From contig JARIHI010000005.1 in the NCBI GenBank assembly GCA_029288365.1, forward strand, positions 1 to 64,000: a stretch of DNA of 64,000 nt, in the 5' to 3' direction. The stretch is from Candidatus Saccharimonadota bacterium. Its GTDB lineage: Bacteria > Patescibacteriota > Saccharimonadia > Saccharimonadales > UBA4665. The notes beneath the pieces were generated by a model. The model had not been told where the DNA came from. It saw only the letters and a list, made by a program, of their open reading frames with translations, and searched no databases. Of this stretch, positions 8,455 to 17,308 are shown one piece after another. Within the stretch, counting starts at the first letter, position 1, and each line of letters opens with the position of its first letter. Position numbers and translations under genes: made by a program.

Positions 8455-9468
8455 TTACTCCTTTGAGGCGGCTTCGGTGGCTTTCTTGGCTATCTCATCA
8501 AGAACTTTTGGGTTTTCCTGTAAGTAGGTTTTTGCAGCTTCACGACCCTGGCCAATTTTTTGGTCTTTATAGGCAAACCAGGCGCCAGATTTTTCCACGA
8601 TATTATGCTCTACCGCAAGATCAAGTACGTCGCCGGATTTACTAATGCCTTGATTGTACATGATATCAAATTCAGCCTGACGAAATGGCGGTGCAATTTT
8701 GTTTTTAACTACTTTTACCCGCGTACGATTGCCGATGACTTCATCACCTTGTTTTATTTGCGATACACGACGGATATCCATACGCACGCTAGCGTAGAAT
8801 TTCAATGCGTTACCGCCAGTGGTAGTTTCGGGGTTGCCAAACATCACACCAATTTTCATACGAATTTGGTTGATAAAAATTACCGTTACTTTAGAGCGTG
8901 ATATAACACCGGTAAGCTTGCGGAGCGCCTGGCTCATCAAACGCGCCTGCAAACCCATGTGGCTATCACCCATATCACCTTCAATTTCGGCCCGTGGAGT
9001 CAGTGCTGCCACTGAGTCAACTACAATTAAATCAACAGCGTTGGAACGCACGAGCGTTTCAGTTATTTCTAATGCTTGCTCACCGTTATCCGGTTGGCTC
9101 AAAAGCAAATTATCCACGTCCACACCGATGCGTTTAGCATACGCCGGGTCAAGTGCGTGCTCAGCGTCAATAAATGCCGCAGTGCCACCTTGCTTTTGGA
9201 TTTCGGCAATGGCATGAAGCGTCAATGTAGTTTTACCCGAACTTTCAGGTCCATACACTTCAATGATGCGACCTTTGGGTAAGCCGCCTCCGAGGGCTAA
9301 ATCCAAACTGACCGAGCCTGTAGGTATACATTCCACCTGTACGTTAGTTTGTTCACCCAATTTCATAATTGAGCCTTTGCCAAATTGTTTTTCAATGGTT
9401 TCAAGTGCCAAACCTAGGGCCTTTGCTTTGCCCTCAGCCTGTGCTTTCGTAGCTTTATCGTCAGCCAT
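8455..9468 (-). CDS. recA: Recombinase RecA
   Basis: Full-length RecA, 337 residues from the ATG at 9468, chosen because AGGAGGG lies 6 nt upstream. Walker [10 protein letters not shown], Walker [11 protein letters not shown], and the L1/L2 loop segments ([10 protein letters not shown] and [22 protein letters not shown]) are intact, as is the basic C-terminal region. Role: strand exchange in recombinational repair. It is first in an operon with a Nudix hydrolase and recX. No clear LexA operator could be recognised in the 9469-9587 upstream stretch. Confidence 0.97.
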   Translation of the reverse strand: MADDKATKAQAEGKAKALGLALETIEKQFGKGSIMKLGEQTNVQVECIPTGSVSLDLALGGGLPKGRIIEVYGPESSGKTTLTLHAIAEIQKQGGTAAFIDAEHALDPAYAKRIGVDVDNLLLSQPDNGEQALEITETLVRSNAVDLIVVDSVAALTPRAEIEGDMGDSHMGLQARLMSQALRKLTGVISRSKVTVIFINQIRMKIGVMFGNPETTTGGNALKFYASVRMDIRRVSQIKQGDEVIGNRTRVKVVKNKIAPPFRQAEFDIMYNQGISKSGDVLDLAVEHNIVEKSGAWFAYKDQKIGQGREAAKTYLQENPKVLDEIAKKATEAASKE

Positions 9469-9587
9469 AATTACCCTCCTCAAGATACGTCGGTCTTTAG
9501 ATATTTGTACTATTAATTATATCATGTAACTCCTTAAGTTTCCGTTAACTACAGTCTTTGCGCTGCAATAGTAGGGAGTAGTATTAC

Positions 9588-9616
9588 TTGCTTTTTTATA
9601 CAATTTATGCTATAAT
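9588..9616 (+). promoter_or_regulatory. Promoter of the GC-rich membrane protein gene
   Basis: TTGCTT (9588-9593), 17-nt spacer, TATAAT (9611-9616). Transcription would start near 9623, giving a leader of about 130 nt. Confidence 0.65.
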
Positions 9617-9672
9617 GTAAAACACTTCGTAGAGTAGAGTTGCTCCGAGGTATCTTAAAGATTCTCTGTCAT

Positions 9673-9725
9673 TCCTTGCAGGCTACCAGTTCTCAAATTA
9701 TATGAGAGTTGATAGCCTGTAAGGA
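9673..9725 (+). promoter_or_regulatory. Long 5'-leader hairpin
   Basis: TCCTTGCAGGCTA (9673-9685) pairs with TAGCCTGTAAGGA (9713-9725) with one G-T pair. The stem continues inward through CCAGTTCTCA/TGAGAGTTG after one mismatch. About 22 pairs in total, no T run after it, and it ends 28 nt before the GTG start. It may stabilise the mRNA or control initiation. Confidence 0.55.
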
Positions 9726-9753
9726 CATCGTTAACCACCTACTGGGAGAGACT

Positions 9754-10251
9754 GTGCCGAGCCTGAGTGACATTATTCCCCTGATCGCCCTCCTCACCGG
9801 AACTGGCGCCGTGAAAGCGTACTACGCTGCCTGGACCGTTCAAGACACTGACCCCATGTTCAGACGTCAGTCGACGCAACAGCTGCGCTACCGCTGGGTG
9901 ACTACAGCGTTCGTGATCAGCTTCGTTCCGATCACCACACTCGTCTGCATCAACGGCTGGAGCCAAGTCGTGGCCAGCATGAACGAGTGGAGGAACGTCG
10001 CGCCCATCGGCTGGATCTTCTGGCTCTGCTGCTGGTTCGGCTTTCTGAGCCCAGCGATAGCGTTGATCACAGCGCGTCGCGCCTACACGCATCCATGCAA
10101 GATGGCCAAGTCAGTGCCCGGTGGCGGGTGGGTCTCCACCAGAGACGTGCGCGCCAGAGTGCAACTGAAGACCGTCTACACGCTTGACAGCTACCCCACT
10201 CCTAGCGGGAAGGTCGTCAAGCGATTCGTCTCAACGGGACGTTACGCCTGA
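9754..10251 (+). CDS. GC-rich orphan membrane protein
   Basis: 165 residues from GTG 9754, which follows GGGAGAG; a TTG 15 codons earlier lies inside the leader hairpin. Three hydrophobic spans are visible: IIPLIALLTGTGAV near residues 6-20, WVTTAFVISFVPITTLVCI near 47-65, and WIFWLCCWFGFLSPAIALI near 88-106. A soluble basic tail follows. I recognise no family. Codon use is strikingly different from neighbours (many CTG, GTC, ACC, CGC, AAG), so the gene was probably acquired recently from a GC-rich genome. It has its own promoter, a structured leader and a 3' hairpin, like a self-contained cassette. The 60012-60278 gene has the same character. Confidence 0.75.
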   Translation: MPSLSDIIPLIALLTGTGAVKAYYAAWTVQDTDPMFRRQSTQQLRYRWVTTAFVISFVPITTLVCINGWSQVVASMNEWRNVAPIGWIFWLCCWFGFLSPAIALITARRAYTHPCKMAKSVPGGGWVSTRDVRARVQLKTVYTLDSYPTPSGKVVKRFVSTGRYA

Positions 10252-10254
10252 CAG

Positions 10255-10352
10255 AGAACTTCCGGGAGGGAGAAGATATAAGGAAACTATGCCGAGAAGC
10301 AATACTATGTACTCACATACGTTACCTTTACCTTTCTTTCCTCCCGCAGTTC
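10255..10352 (+). terminator. Imperfect long-range 3' hairpin after the GC-rich gene
   Basis: GAACT and CGGGAGG just after the stop codon (from 10256) can pair with CCTCCCG and AGTTC at 10340-10352. Purine- and pyrimidine-rich arms between them extend the pairing, and a smaller hairpin (TATGT/ACATA) sits in the loop. Only a weak T-rich stretch is present, so it may protect the 3' end rather than terminate. Confidence 0.4.
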
Positions 10353-10459
10353 CCTAAGATTGTAAAGTGATTTATAGTTTTGGTGAACTGACAAAAACAA
10401 GCTGGGAATATCCCCTCTTTATAATGCTCGTGGTTTTCCTATATAATGCCTAGCAAGAA

Positions 10460-12283
10460 ATGCGCATACCAGATTTATTAGTAGAGAAATTGCTAGAGGG
10501 CACCGGCAAAGTAACTGCTGAGCAGTTAAAGTCGCTCCGTGAACAGGTAAAAAGCGAAAAACGTCCAATGCAAGATCTTGTCATCAAAAACAATATCTTA
10601 TCTGAGAAAGATCTGACAAAACTGTATGCTGAAGAGGTTGATGTACCATTTATTGAATTGAATCCTCGTGAAATCAAACGCCAGCACCTGAAACTCATAC
10701 CCGAACGAGTAGCGCACCAGTATCGCGCTGTCGTATTTGACATTGATAAAGACGGCAATAATATGCTAGCCATGGAAGATCCTGATGACATCCAAGCAGT
10801 CAGTTTTTTACAAAAAAAGCTTGGCACCAATCTGAAGCTGCATGTCGCGATGGCTAGTCAGATCCAAGGTGCGCTAGAGCAATATCGGGGCAATATTAGC
10901 AATGAACTTACAAAAGTTATTGAAAATGACCAAGGATCAGAAGAGGTCACCGACGAAGAGGTAAGCGAAGAGGACTTGGCCGAAGATTCACCGATAGCCC
11001 AAACGGTAAACTTGATTATTGAATATGGTGTAAAGTCCGGTGCTAGCGATATTCATATTGAGCCACGAGAAAACTACGTGGTTATTCGTTATCGTATCGA
11101 CGGTATTCTGCGCGAAGCCAATAAACTGCCCCGCAAAGTGCTTGCTTCTTTAGTATCGCGTATCAAAATTTTGTCTAACTTAAAGATCGACGAACACCGG
11201 GCGCCTCAGGACGGACGCTTTAAGATAAGATTTGCCGGCCAAGTGTTTGCTTTGCGCGTATCTACTTTGCCGATTGTTGATGGCGAAAAAGTAGTTATGC
11301 GCGTACTGAACGAAAACGGTAAAGCTGCCACGCTAGAAGAGCTTGGTTATTGGGGTAGCTCACTCAACAGTATTAAGCACGCAATTCTACAACCACACGG
11401 CATGATTCTGGTAACTGGTCCAACTGGCTCTGGCAAATCAACTAGTCTATTTAGCGTATTGAGTATGCTTAATAATCCGACTGTCAATATCTCTACTATC
11501 GAAGATCCTATCGAATATAAAGTGGTGGGGGCTAATCAAACGCAGGTCAATCCGCAAGCTGGTATGACATTTACAAATGGCCTGCGTGCCTTGCTCCGAC
11601 AAGATCCTAATATCATTATGGTCGGCGAGATTCGTGACGGTGAAACCGCCGGACTGGGCGTTCAGGCGGCCCTGACCGGACACCTGGTATTTAGTACGCT
11701 ACATACTAATAATGCCGCTACTTGCTTGCCCCGACTTTTGGATATGAATATAGAACCGTTTCTGATTGCATCTACCGTACGTGTCGTGGTGGGCCAGCGT
11801 TTGGTTCGCCGTCTCTGCGTAGACTGTCGTGAAATCTACGAGCCCGATACGGCAACACTTAACGACCTTGTCAAAGCATTTCAATTGACAGAAGCCGGCG
11901 ATATGAAGCGCATCTACGAGCTTGAAAAACAAGCACTGAGTGAAGGAATCGGCAAAACTAACCCCTCCAAGACTAACAAAGCCTCAACTGCTGATTTATC
12001 CACCAATGAAAAGGGTATCACTAAGCTTTGGAAGGCACACAAAGACGGGTGTGAAAGCTGTGGACATACTGGCTATAAAGGAAGGGCTGGCATCTACGAG
12101 GTACTGGATAATTCCGAAGCTATCCAAAAACTTATCGTAGCCGGTGCAACAAGCGAAGAAATCCAAAATACTGCCGTTAAGAACGGTATGATGACTATGC
12201 AGATTGATGGACTTATCAAAGCTCTGCGTGGCCAGACGAGTATTGAAGAAATTTTACGTGTGACTGCCAGCGGAGATTCATAA
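10460..12283 (+). CDS. pilB: Type IV pilus assembly ATPase PilB
   Basis: 607 residues, a full PilB/GspE. The N-terminal MshEN-like domain (1-140) is followed by an acidic linker (160-178) and then the ATPase. It shows SGASDIHIEP near 193-202, Walker A GPTGSGKST at 320-328, Asp box TIEDPIEY, Walker B IIMVGEIRD near 385-393, the His box, and a zinc tetra-Cys set (CVDC near 457, CESCG near 538). An insert rich in Lys/Thr/Ser separates the two Cys pairs. It drives pilus extension at the membrane. A TATAAT at 10442-10447 lies 12 nt before the ATG. It is followed 3 nt later by pilC. Confidence 0.95.
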   Translation: MRIPDLLVEKLLEGTGKVTAEQLKSLREQVKSEKRPMQDLVIKNNILSEKDLTKLYAEEVDVPFIELNPREIKRQHLKLIPERVAHQYRAVVFDIDKDGNNMLAMEDPDDIQAVSFLQKKLGTNLKLHVAMASQIQGALEQYRGNISNELTKVIENDQGSEEVTDEEVSEEDLAEDSPIAQTVNLIIEYGVKSGASDIHIEPRENYVVIRYRIDGILREANKLPRKVLASLVSRIKILSNLKIDEHRAPQDGRFKIRFAGQVFALRVSTLPIVDGEKVVMRVLNENGKAATLEELGYWGSSLNSIKHAILQPHGMILVTGPTGSGKSTSLFSVLSMLNNPTVNISTIEDPIEYKVVGANQTQVNPQAGMTFTNGLRALLRQDPNIIMVGEIRDGETAGLGVQAALTGHLVFSTLHTNNAATCLPRLLDMNIEPFLIASTVRVVVGQRLVRRLCVDCREIYEPDTATLNDLVKAFQLTEAGDMKRIYELEKQALSEGIGKTNPSKTNKASTADLSTNEKGITKLWKAHKDGCESCGHTGYKGRAGIYEVLDNSEAIQKLIVAGATSEEIQNTAVKNGMMTMQIDGLIKALRGQTSIEEILRVTASGDS

Positions 12284-12286
12284 ACC

Positions 12287-13501
12287 ATGCCCGATTTTTC
12301 CTACACTGCCCGTACCGCTGGTAACGCCACGCAAACTGGCACGGTAAGCGCTCAAAACAAAGCTGTCGCCATAGAGAGTCTGAAGCAAAAAGGATTACAC
12401 CCGCTCGTTGTAAAGTCGGCCAAAAAAACTGGCCTGCAAATGGAAATCAAGCTGCCCGGAGGAGGTAGTATCAAGCCAAAAGCTCTCGTAGTTTTTACTC
12501 GTCAATTTTCTACTATGATCAGTGCTGGCGTACCTATCCTCAAAGCTCTATCTACCCTAAAAGACCAATCCGACTCGCCAGCACTTAAAGTCGCGCTCGA
12601 ACAAGTCACTGCAGACGTACAGGGTGGCATGTCTTTATCTGACGCACTTGCAAAGCACCCGAAAGCATTTTCGGAAATCTACGTAAATATGGTGCGAGCT
12701 GGCGAAGAAGGCGGCATCTTGGATCAAATATTAAATCGTCTGGCCACGCAGCAAGAAAAAGACAGCACCATTAGGAGCAAATTCAAAGGTGCGATGATCT
12801 ATCCGGCTGTTGTGACTACTGTTGCTATCATTGCCGTAGTTTTTTTGATGGTAGGAGTTATCCCGAAGCTTACTTCTATATTGATAGAGAATGGCGGTCA
12901 ATTGCCCATCCAAACTAAAATTATCATTGGCATCAGTGATCTGCTTATTCATAAATGGCCCATTATTTTACTGGTGGGTGGGGGTGGTTTATTTATATTT
13001 CGACGCTGGGCCAAAACCCCTAAAGGACATCGAAATCTACATAGATTTTTCTTAAAAATGCCAATCTTCGGCAAAATTATTCTAAAAGTAAACGTGGCTC
13101 GGTTTGCTCGTATTTTTAGTTCTTTGCTCGGCGCCGGTGTATCGGTCAACGAAGCACTCGAGACTACCGCAGGCGCTTTATCTAATGTAGTTATACGGGA
13201 TTCACTCATAGAAGCAAGTAAAATGATACGCAACGGTCACACCGTTTCAGAAAGCTTGGCAGCCAGTAATATCTTGCCCGAAATAATTATCCAAATGGCT
13301 GCCGTCGGTGAAGAAACTGGCCAACTTGATACAGTGCTCAATAAAGTTGCTGAATTTTATGAAGAAGAAGTTGACACTATCATCAATAGCTTGTCGTCTA
13401 TTATAGAACCTATACTTATCGTGGGGCTCGGCACCATTGTTGGCTTTATTGTGGCAAGTGTATTGGGACCGATCACCGCCCTACAAGGTTCCATCAAATA
13501 A
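12287..13501 (+). CDS. pilC: Type IV pilus inner-membrane platform PilC
   Basis: 404 residues with the two T2SSF repeats. The first cytoplasmic domain (about 70-170, with FTRQFSTMISAGVPILKALSTL) is followed by a membrane span (YPAVVTTVAIIAVVFLMVGVIPKL). A second span and the second cytoplasmic repeat (FARIFSSLLGAGVSVNEAL) come next, with a final C-terminal span (IVGLGTIVGFIVASVLGPI). PilC couples PilB to pilin assembly. It starts 3 nt after pilB and its last 21 nt overlap the 3' end of the convergent gene on minus. Confidence 0.95.
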   Translation: MPDFSYTARTAGNATQTGTVSAQNKAVAIESLKQKGLHPLVVKSAKKTGLQMEIKLPGGGSIKPKALVVFTRQFSTMISAGVPILKALSTLKDQSDSPALKVALEQVTADVQGGMSLSDALAKHPKAFSEIYVNMVRAGEEGGILDQILNRLATQQEKDSTIRSKFKGAMIYPAVVTTVAIIAVVFLMVGVIPKLTSILIENGGQLPIQTKIIIGISDLLIHKWPIILLVGGGGLFIFRRWAKTPKGHRNLHRFFLKMPIFGKIILKVNVARFARIFSSLLGAGVSVNEALETTAGALSNVVIRDSLIEASKMIRNGHTVSESLAASNILPEIIIQMAAVGEETGQLDTVLNKVAEFYEEEVDTIINSLSSIIEPILIVGLGTIVGFIVASVLGPITALQGSIK

Positions 13502-14092
13502 CCGGTCTGGGCCGTAGAGTATTTTCAAAATATCCAAGAAATGCTTGGCTTCCTCTTCACTTCTGGCTTGCCGGGATTGTTCTCTCCACAAAACGTAATC
13601 CTCTTCTTCGTCTCTACGAAAATCTACGAGGCCGCTCAACGTTGGTAGAGCATCAGGTCGGCTTTCAAAAGCCTCTATCTTGATAGTCTCCCTTACTTCT
13701 CCTGAAGTGTCATCTTTCCAGCAAAACCGCACGTATACCGCACTGACCCAGTCACGTTGATTGCCGCGCAAAATTGGTACTTGAGACGCTCCAAGCACTA
13801 CGGGCTCCAGGTTTTCAATATTGCGAACTGCGTATAAAGGCCACGGGATTTCACAATACTGTCCAGGCATCCGCAATAAGCTCTGCGGACCAAGGGTTAG
13901 GTCTGCTACAGAGGCAGTGAGAAAAGCGCTCCTGACATTTGCTGGAGGTTGCCCCATTATTTCACATTCATCAACTCTATAGCGTGGAGATCCAATGAGC
14001 TGCTCTGATAGATCTCTAACTTCTCTATTGCAGCCTATTACTAAGTGCTCTGGGGGCACACTGCTTGCCGCTTCCCTTGCTTGCTCTGCCAT
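13481..14092 (-). CDS. Unrecognised soluble protein inside the pilus cluster
   Basis: 203 residues, no signal peptide or membrane span, acidic C-terminus (RRDEEEDYVLWREQ). I do not recognise a family. It lies on the strand opposite to the pilus genes, between pilC and the major pilin, and overlaps the pilC 3' end by 21 nt. Codon use is similar to its neighbours, and the reading frame is long and uninterrupted, so it is likely real. Its position splits the pilus cluster into pilBC and pilin-pilMNO transcription units. Confidence 0.65.
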   Translation of the reverse strand: MAEQAREAASSVPPEHLVIGCNREVRDLSEQLIGSPRYRVDECEIMGQPPANVRSAFLTASVADLTLGPQSLLRMPGQYCEIPWPLYAVRNIENLEPVVLGASQVPILRGNQRDWVSAVYVRFCWKDDTSGEVRETIKIEAFESRPDALPTLSGLVDFRRDEEEDYVLWREQSRQARSEEEAKHFLDILKILYGPDRLFDGTL

Positions 14093-14209
14093 AGGTTATG
14101 TCCTTTTATGCAAAGTTTAATTATACCATTTTAAAACTACTAAATCAAACTGCCTGATTTCTCCACTACACTTTTCCACTGACACCAATATGGTGGATAA
14201 GAATGGGTA

Positions 14210-14236
14210 TTGACAGACAAGCATGAGCAGTATAAG
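14210..14236 (+). promoter_or_regulatory. Candidate promoter of the major pilin gene
   Basis: TTGACA (14210-14215) and TATAAG (14231-14236) with a short 15-nt spacer, about 52 nt before the pilin ATG. A GTGGATAAG motif sits just upstream (14193-14201). Confidence 0.4.
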
Positions 14237-14287
14237 TTTAAGGGGTACATATTAAAATTAAGTTCGCCATTAGGGGGGCACCATATA

Positions 14288-14701
14288 ATGCGAAAAACTA
14301 ATCAAAAAGGTTTTACGATCATCGAGCTTTTAGTCGTAATCGTAATTATCGGTATCTTGGTAGCACTTGCTCTGCCACAGCTGTTTGCAGCACAGGCGCG
14401 AGGTCGCGATACTGATCGAAAGAACGACCTTAAGAATGTTCAGCAAAAGCTTGAAACATACTTTAACGACAATGACGCCTATCCAGCAGCAGATGATATA
14501 GACGCTGCAAAAGTGACTACTGCTGATATGCAAGGGCCACGTAATACTACTTACACCTATACTCCGAGTCCAAGCGGTTGTGATAGTGACTCATGTCAAT
14601 CATATGAATTGAGCGCGACACTTGAGAACTCTGATGATCCTTCAGCAGATAGCTCAGGCAACTACGTACTGAAGAGCGTAAACCAAGAAACTACTCCTTA
14701 G
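14288..14701 (+). CDS. pilA: Major type IV pilin (PilA-like)
   Basis: 137 residues from ATG 14288, preceded by a G-rich Shine-Dalgarno stretch. It has a short basic leader, the prepilin peptidase site KG-FTIIELLVV with Glu at mature position 5, and the long hydrophobic N-terminal helix. The globular domain contains DRKNDLKNVQQKLETYFNDN, typical of Gram-positive and CPR pilins. Two cysteines near the C-terminus (CDSDSC) may form a disulfide. A terminator follows directly, so the major pilin can be expressed more highly than the minor pilins behind it. Confidence 0.93.
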   Translation: MRKTNQKGFTIIELLVVIVIIGILVALALPQLFAAQARGRDTDRKNDLKNVQQKLETYFNDNDAYPAADDIDAAKVTTADMQGPRNTTYTYTPSPSGCDSDSCQSYELSATLENSDDPSADSSGNYVLKSVNQETTP

Positions 14702-14718
14702 TCGTTACTCAAATTAAT

Positions 14719-14749
14719 AAAAACCGGCTGTAATTCATAGCCGGTTTTT
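14719..14749 (+). terminator. Intrinsic terminator after the major pilin gene
   Basis: AAAACCGGCT pairs with AGCCGGTTTT around an 11-nt loop and is followed by a T-rich tract. It separates pilA from the minor pilin genes. Confidence 0.85.
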
Positions 14750-14771
14750 ATATGATAAAATAAACGTAAGC

Positions 14772-15164
14772 ATGAACAAAGATGAGGGTGGCTTTACTAT
14801 CGTTGAGTTAATAGTAACTATTGTGGTTACTGGTCTCGTCGTGGCAGCGATTGCACAAGTGTTTCTCACTATTGAACGCACACAGCATAGCACCCAATTA
14901 CTTGAAACCGCTACTAGAGCTGGGGAACAAGAAGTTGAAGCCTTGCGTAATAATAACTACGCCTCCTTAACCCCAGGTTCTACCATTACATTTACTAATA
15001 ACTTGCCCGCTGCCCTACCTGCGCCCAGAGTCGGTAGTGTAACAGTTAGCGAACCTGTAGCCGGCATACGGCGAGTAGACGTAACCATAACATATCGTGA
15101 CGGCAGTGATCAGAAAAATGTAAAACTTAGCTCACTTATTGGGCAGATAGGTATAGGCCAATGA
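14772..15164 (+). CDS. Minor pilin (PilV/GspI-like)
   Basis: 130 residues. Prepilin signal GG-FTIVELIVTIVVTGLV at residues 6-23 with Glu5, followed by the amphipathic pilin helix (TQLLETATRAGEQEVEALRN) and a small beta-rich domain ending in a predicted strand pair (RRVDVTITYRDG). The pattern fits PilV/GspI-type pseudopilins that prime pilus assembly. It overlaps the next minor pilin gene by 4 nt. Confidence 0.85.
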   Translation: MNKDEGGFTIVELIVTIVVTGLVVAAIAQVFLTIERTQHSTQLLETATRAGEQEVEALRNNNYASLTPGSTITFTNNLPAALPAPRVGSVTVSEPVAGIRRVDVTITYRDGSDQKNVKLSSLIGQIGIGQ

Positions 15165-15829
15165 AACGCTTATACACTGATCAACAAGGCTTAACGTTGA
15201 TAGAGATAACTACTGCCACAGCTATTGCTGGATTATTGATTATTATTATCATGACCTTCGCCGTTAACTCATTTGCGCAAATAAGTATTGATAGTGCTCG
15301 AAGTGACCTGCTGCGTGAAGCGGAGATTGGGCTGGATACTGCCACACGAGACATCCGCCTGTCCTCGGGAGCTGACGACAACAACCGCATACCTGACGAA
15401 CACGCACCCGGCAGCAATGATTTTGGCTGGGCTTCTGACAACTCTAATTTGGTATTAGCAGCGGCGGCGCAAGATCAAAATCATAAAATTTTATTTGAAG
15501 ACCCGCTGCACTATACCAGCTGGAAGAACAACGTGATCTATTTTGTGCAAAATGGGACACTCTATAGACGCTCGCTTGCTGCGGATGTGCCGAATAACAA
15601 AGCTCCTACCACTTGCCCGGCATCAGCGGCTACCAGCAGTTGCCCAGCTGATGCTGTATTGGTAAATAACGTGGCTAGTTTTACGGTAAAATACATTGAT
15701 GGCAATGGCGACGAAGTTGACCCTACAGACGCTCGGTCTGTTGAGTTGACCTTACATTTGCAAGCAACAAAATATGGCCAAGATATTCGAGCCGATTATA
15801 CGACAAGGACGGTATTCCGCAATGAGTAG
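15161..15829 (+). CDS. Minor pilin (PilW/GspJ-like)
   Basis: 222 residues. The leader ends with QQG-LTLIEITTATAIAGLLIIIIM, a class III signal with Glu5. The extracytoplasmic part contains RSDLLREAEIGLDTATRDIRLSSG, the helix typical of PilW/GspJ, and a cysteine pair region (CPASAATSSCPAD). It starts within the stop of the previous minor pilin and overlaps the next gene by 8 nt, so the three minor pilins are translated as a unit. Confidence 0.85.
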   Translation: MKRLYTDQQGLTLIEITTATAIAGLLIIIIMTFAVNSFAQISIDSARSDLLREAEIGLDTATRDIRLSSGADDNNRIPDEHAPGSNDFGWASDNSNLVLAAAAQDQNHKILFEDPLHYTSWKNNVIYFVQNGTLYRRSLAADVPNNKAPTTCPASAATSSCPADAVLVNNVASFTVKYIDGNGDEVDPTDARSVELTLHLQATKYGQDIRADYTTRTVFRNE

Positions 15830-17258
15830 CTTACCAACTAAACTGCTCCGAAAGCCCGCTGATCAACAAGGCATAGTACTTATCACAATATTAGTTGTAG
15901 CGATGATCTTAACATTTGTAGGCATGTCTCTTGCTGATTTAACCATTGGCCAATACAGCCGTACTAGGGGCAATGTCTATCGTACGAATGCTTTACTAGT
16001 CGCCGAAGCTGGTGTTGAACGAAGTTTGTATCAAATTAATAACTCCAGCAGCTTCACGGGTTACAGTACCGAACAAGAATTTTTTAATAATGACGACCAA
16101 GGACGAGGCACTTATGTCACCGCGATCACTGCTGGCACAAGTACCAATGAGCGTGTCATTACGTCTACCGGCAAAGTTTATCGTAGCAATGGCAAGCTAG
16201 AAGGCGAACGATCCGTTAAGGTAACAATTGTTGGCACCACTTCACAAGGCTATTCAGTATATACGGGAGTAGGCGGTTTGATTTTAGGTGGTAGTGCAAA
16301 CATTACTAATTCAGAAATTTTTGTAAACGGTAAAATTTCTCTAAGCGGTTCAGCGCGTATCGGCTCGCAGAATCAACCGCTTAACGTCAAGGTTGCCAAT
16401 CAGGCTTGCCCTAGCGGTACCAACCCTGGCCCTACCTATCCTCAGGTGTGTACGACAGGTGAGCCTATTAGCCTCGACTGGAGCACAATGATTTATGGTA
16501 GCGTCTGTGCTACAGGTCAAACGAGCATAACTAATTCTCCTTATAACTCGCCGCGCATTGTCGGTGGCAATGGTGGTCAAGGTTTGATTGCAGGCTGCAC
16601 CACGGCGCCTGTGACAATGCCTAGCTATCCTAGAACAACCCAGCTTTCCGCTATACAAACTGGCAGCTACACCAGCGGCGCCGGTAATAGCAACACTTAC
16701 GTTTGTAATAGCTGGCCATTTGACCGTAGCTGGCCAGCCAAGCTGTACCTCACCGGCAACGTCAGTGTTGATGGCAGCTGTAATGTTACTATTAATGGCA
16801 ACGCTCATATCACCGGTGATTTGAACATCGGTGGGGCTGCTACTATCAAAGTAGCTGATAGCGTGGGTACAACGCGACCAATTGTTACCGTAGATGGCAA
16901 GATTACTGTAGGCGGTTCAGCCAGAATTTTAGCTAACAGCTCGGGTACGGGTATCCATTTTATAAGCTATAAGAGCGCAGATACCTGTGGGGCCACTTGT
17001 ACCAATATCACCGGAACTGCCTTATATAACTCGAAAAACCTTGAAACTATCAATGTCGGTGGAGCAGTCAACCTACCAGGCATGGTCTTTCAAGCTTATT
17101 GGGGTAAATTAAAAGTAGCAGGCAGTGGGAACATTGGTTCAGCGCTCGGACAAACCGTCGACCTCAGTGGTGCAGGTACCATAACTTTTGGAACGACGCT
17201 TTCATCTGGAGCAAGCACCTGGACAATCAGAAGTTACCAGCAAGTTTTTAATAACTAG
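15822..17258 (+). CDS. Large PilX-like minor pilin with beta-helical repeat domain
   Basis: 478 residues from ATG 15822, which overlaps the previous stop. The start carries a PilX-type leader (DQQGIVLITILVVAMILTFVGM) without Glu5, as usual for PilX/GspK. The pilin helix with VAEAGVERSLYQINN follows. From about residue 160 the protein changes to short beta repeats (SANITNSEIFVNGKISLSGSARIG, NVTINGNAHITGDLNIGG), suggesting a right-handed beta-helix like bactofilin or adhesin domains. Scattered cysteines may form disulfides. Such a large passenger on a tip pilin suggests an adhesin presented at the pilus tip. Confidence 0.8.
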   Translation: MSSLPTKLLRKPADQQGIVLITILVVAMILTFVGMSLADLTIGQYSRTRGNVYRTNALLVAEAGVERSLYQINNSSSFTGYSTEQEFFNNDDQGRGTYVTAITAGTSTNERVITSTGKVYRSNGKLEGERSVKVTIVGTTSQGYSVYTGVGGLILGGSANITNSEIFVNGKISLSGSARIGSQNQPLNVKVANQACPSGTNPGPTYPQVCTTGEPISLDWSTMIYGSVCATGQTSITNSPYNSPRIVGGNGGQGLIAGCTTAPVTMPSYPRTTQLSAIQTGSYTSGAGNSNTYVCNSWPFDRSWPAKLYLTGNVSVDGSCNVTINGNAHITGDLNIGGAATIKVADSVGTTRPIVTVDGKITVGGSARILANSSGTGIHFISYKSADTCGATCTNITGTALYNSKNLETINVGGAVNLPGMVFQAYWGKLKVAGSGNIGSALGQTVDLSGAGTITFGTTLSSGASTWTIRSYQQVFNN

Positions 17259-17308
17259 TTACTTGTTATGGTTACCTGTTATACTGATACTAAGGAATTT
17301 ATGCTTTG

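Noticed and set aside
9469-9587. SOS (LexA) box upstream of recA
   Set aside because: No palindrome matching known LexA operators of Gram-negatives or Gram-positives was found by eye.
9739-10092. Minus-strand frame of 117 residues in the GC-rich gene
   Set aside because: High-GC coding DNA often leaves the opposite strand open; the plus frame has promoter, ribosome site and membrane spans.
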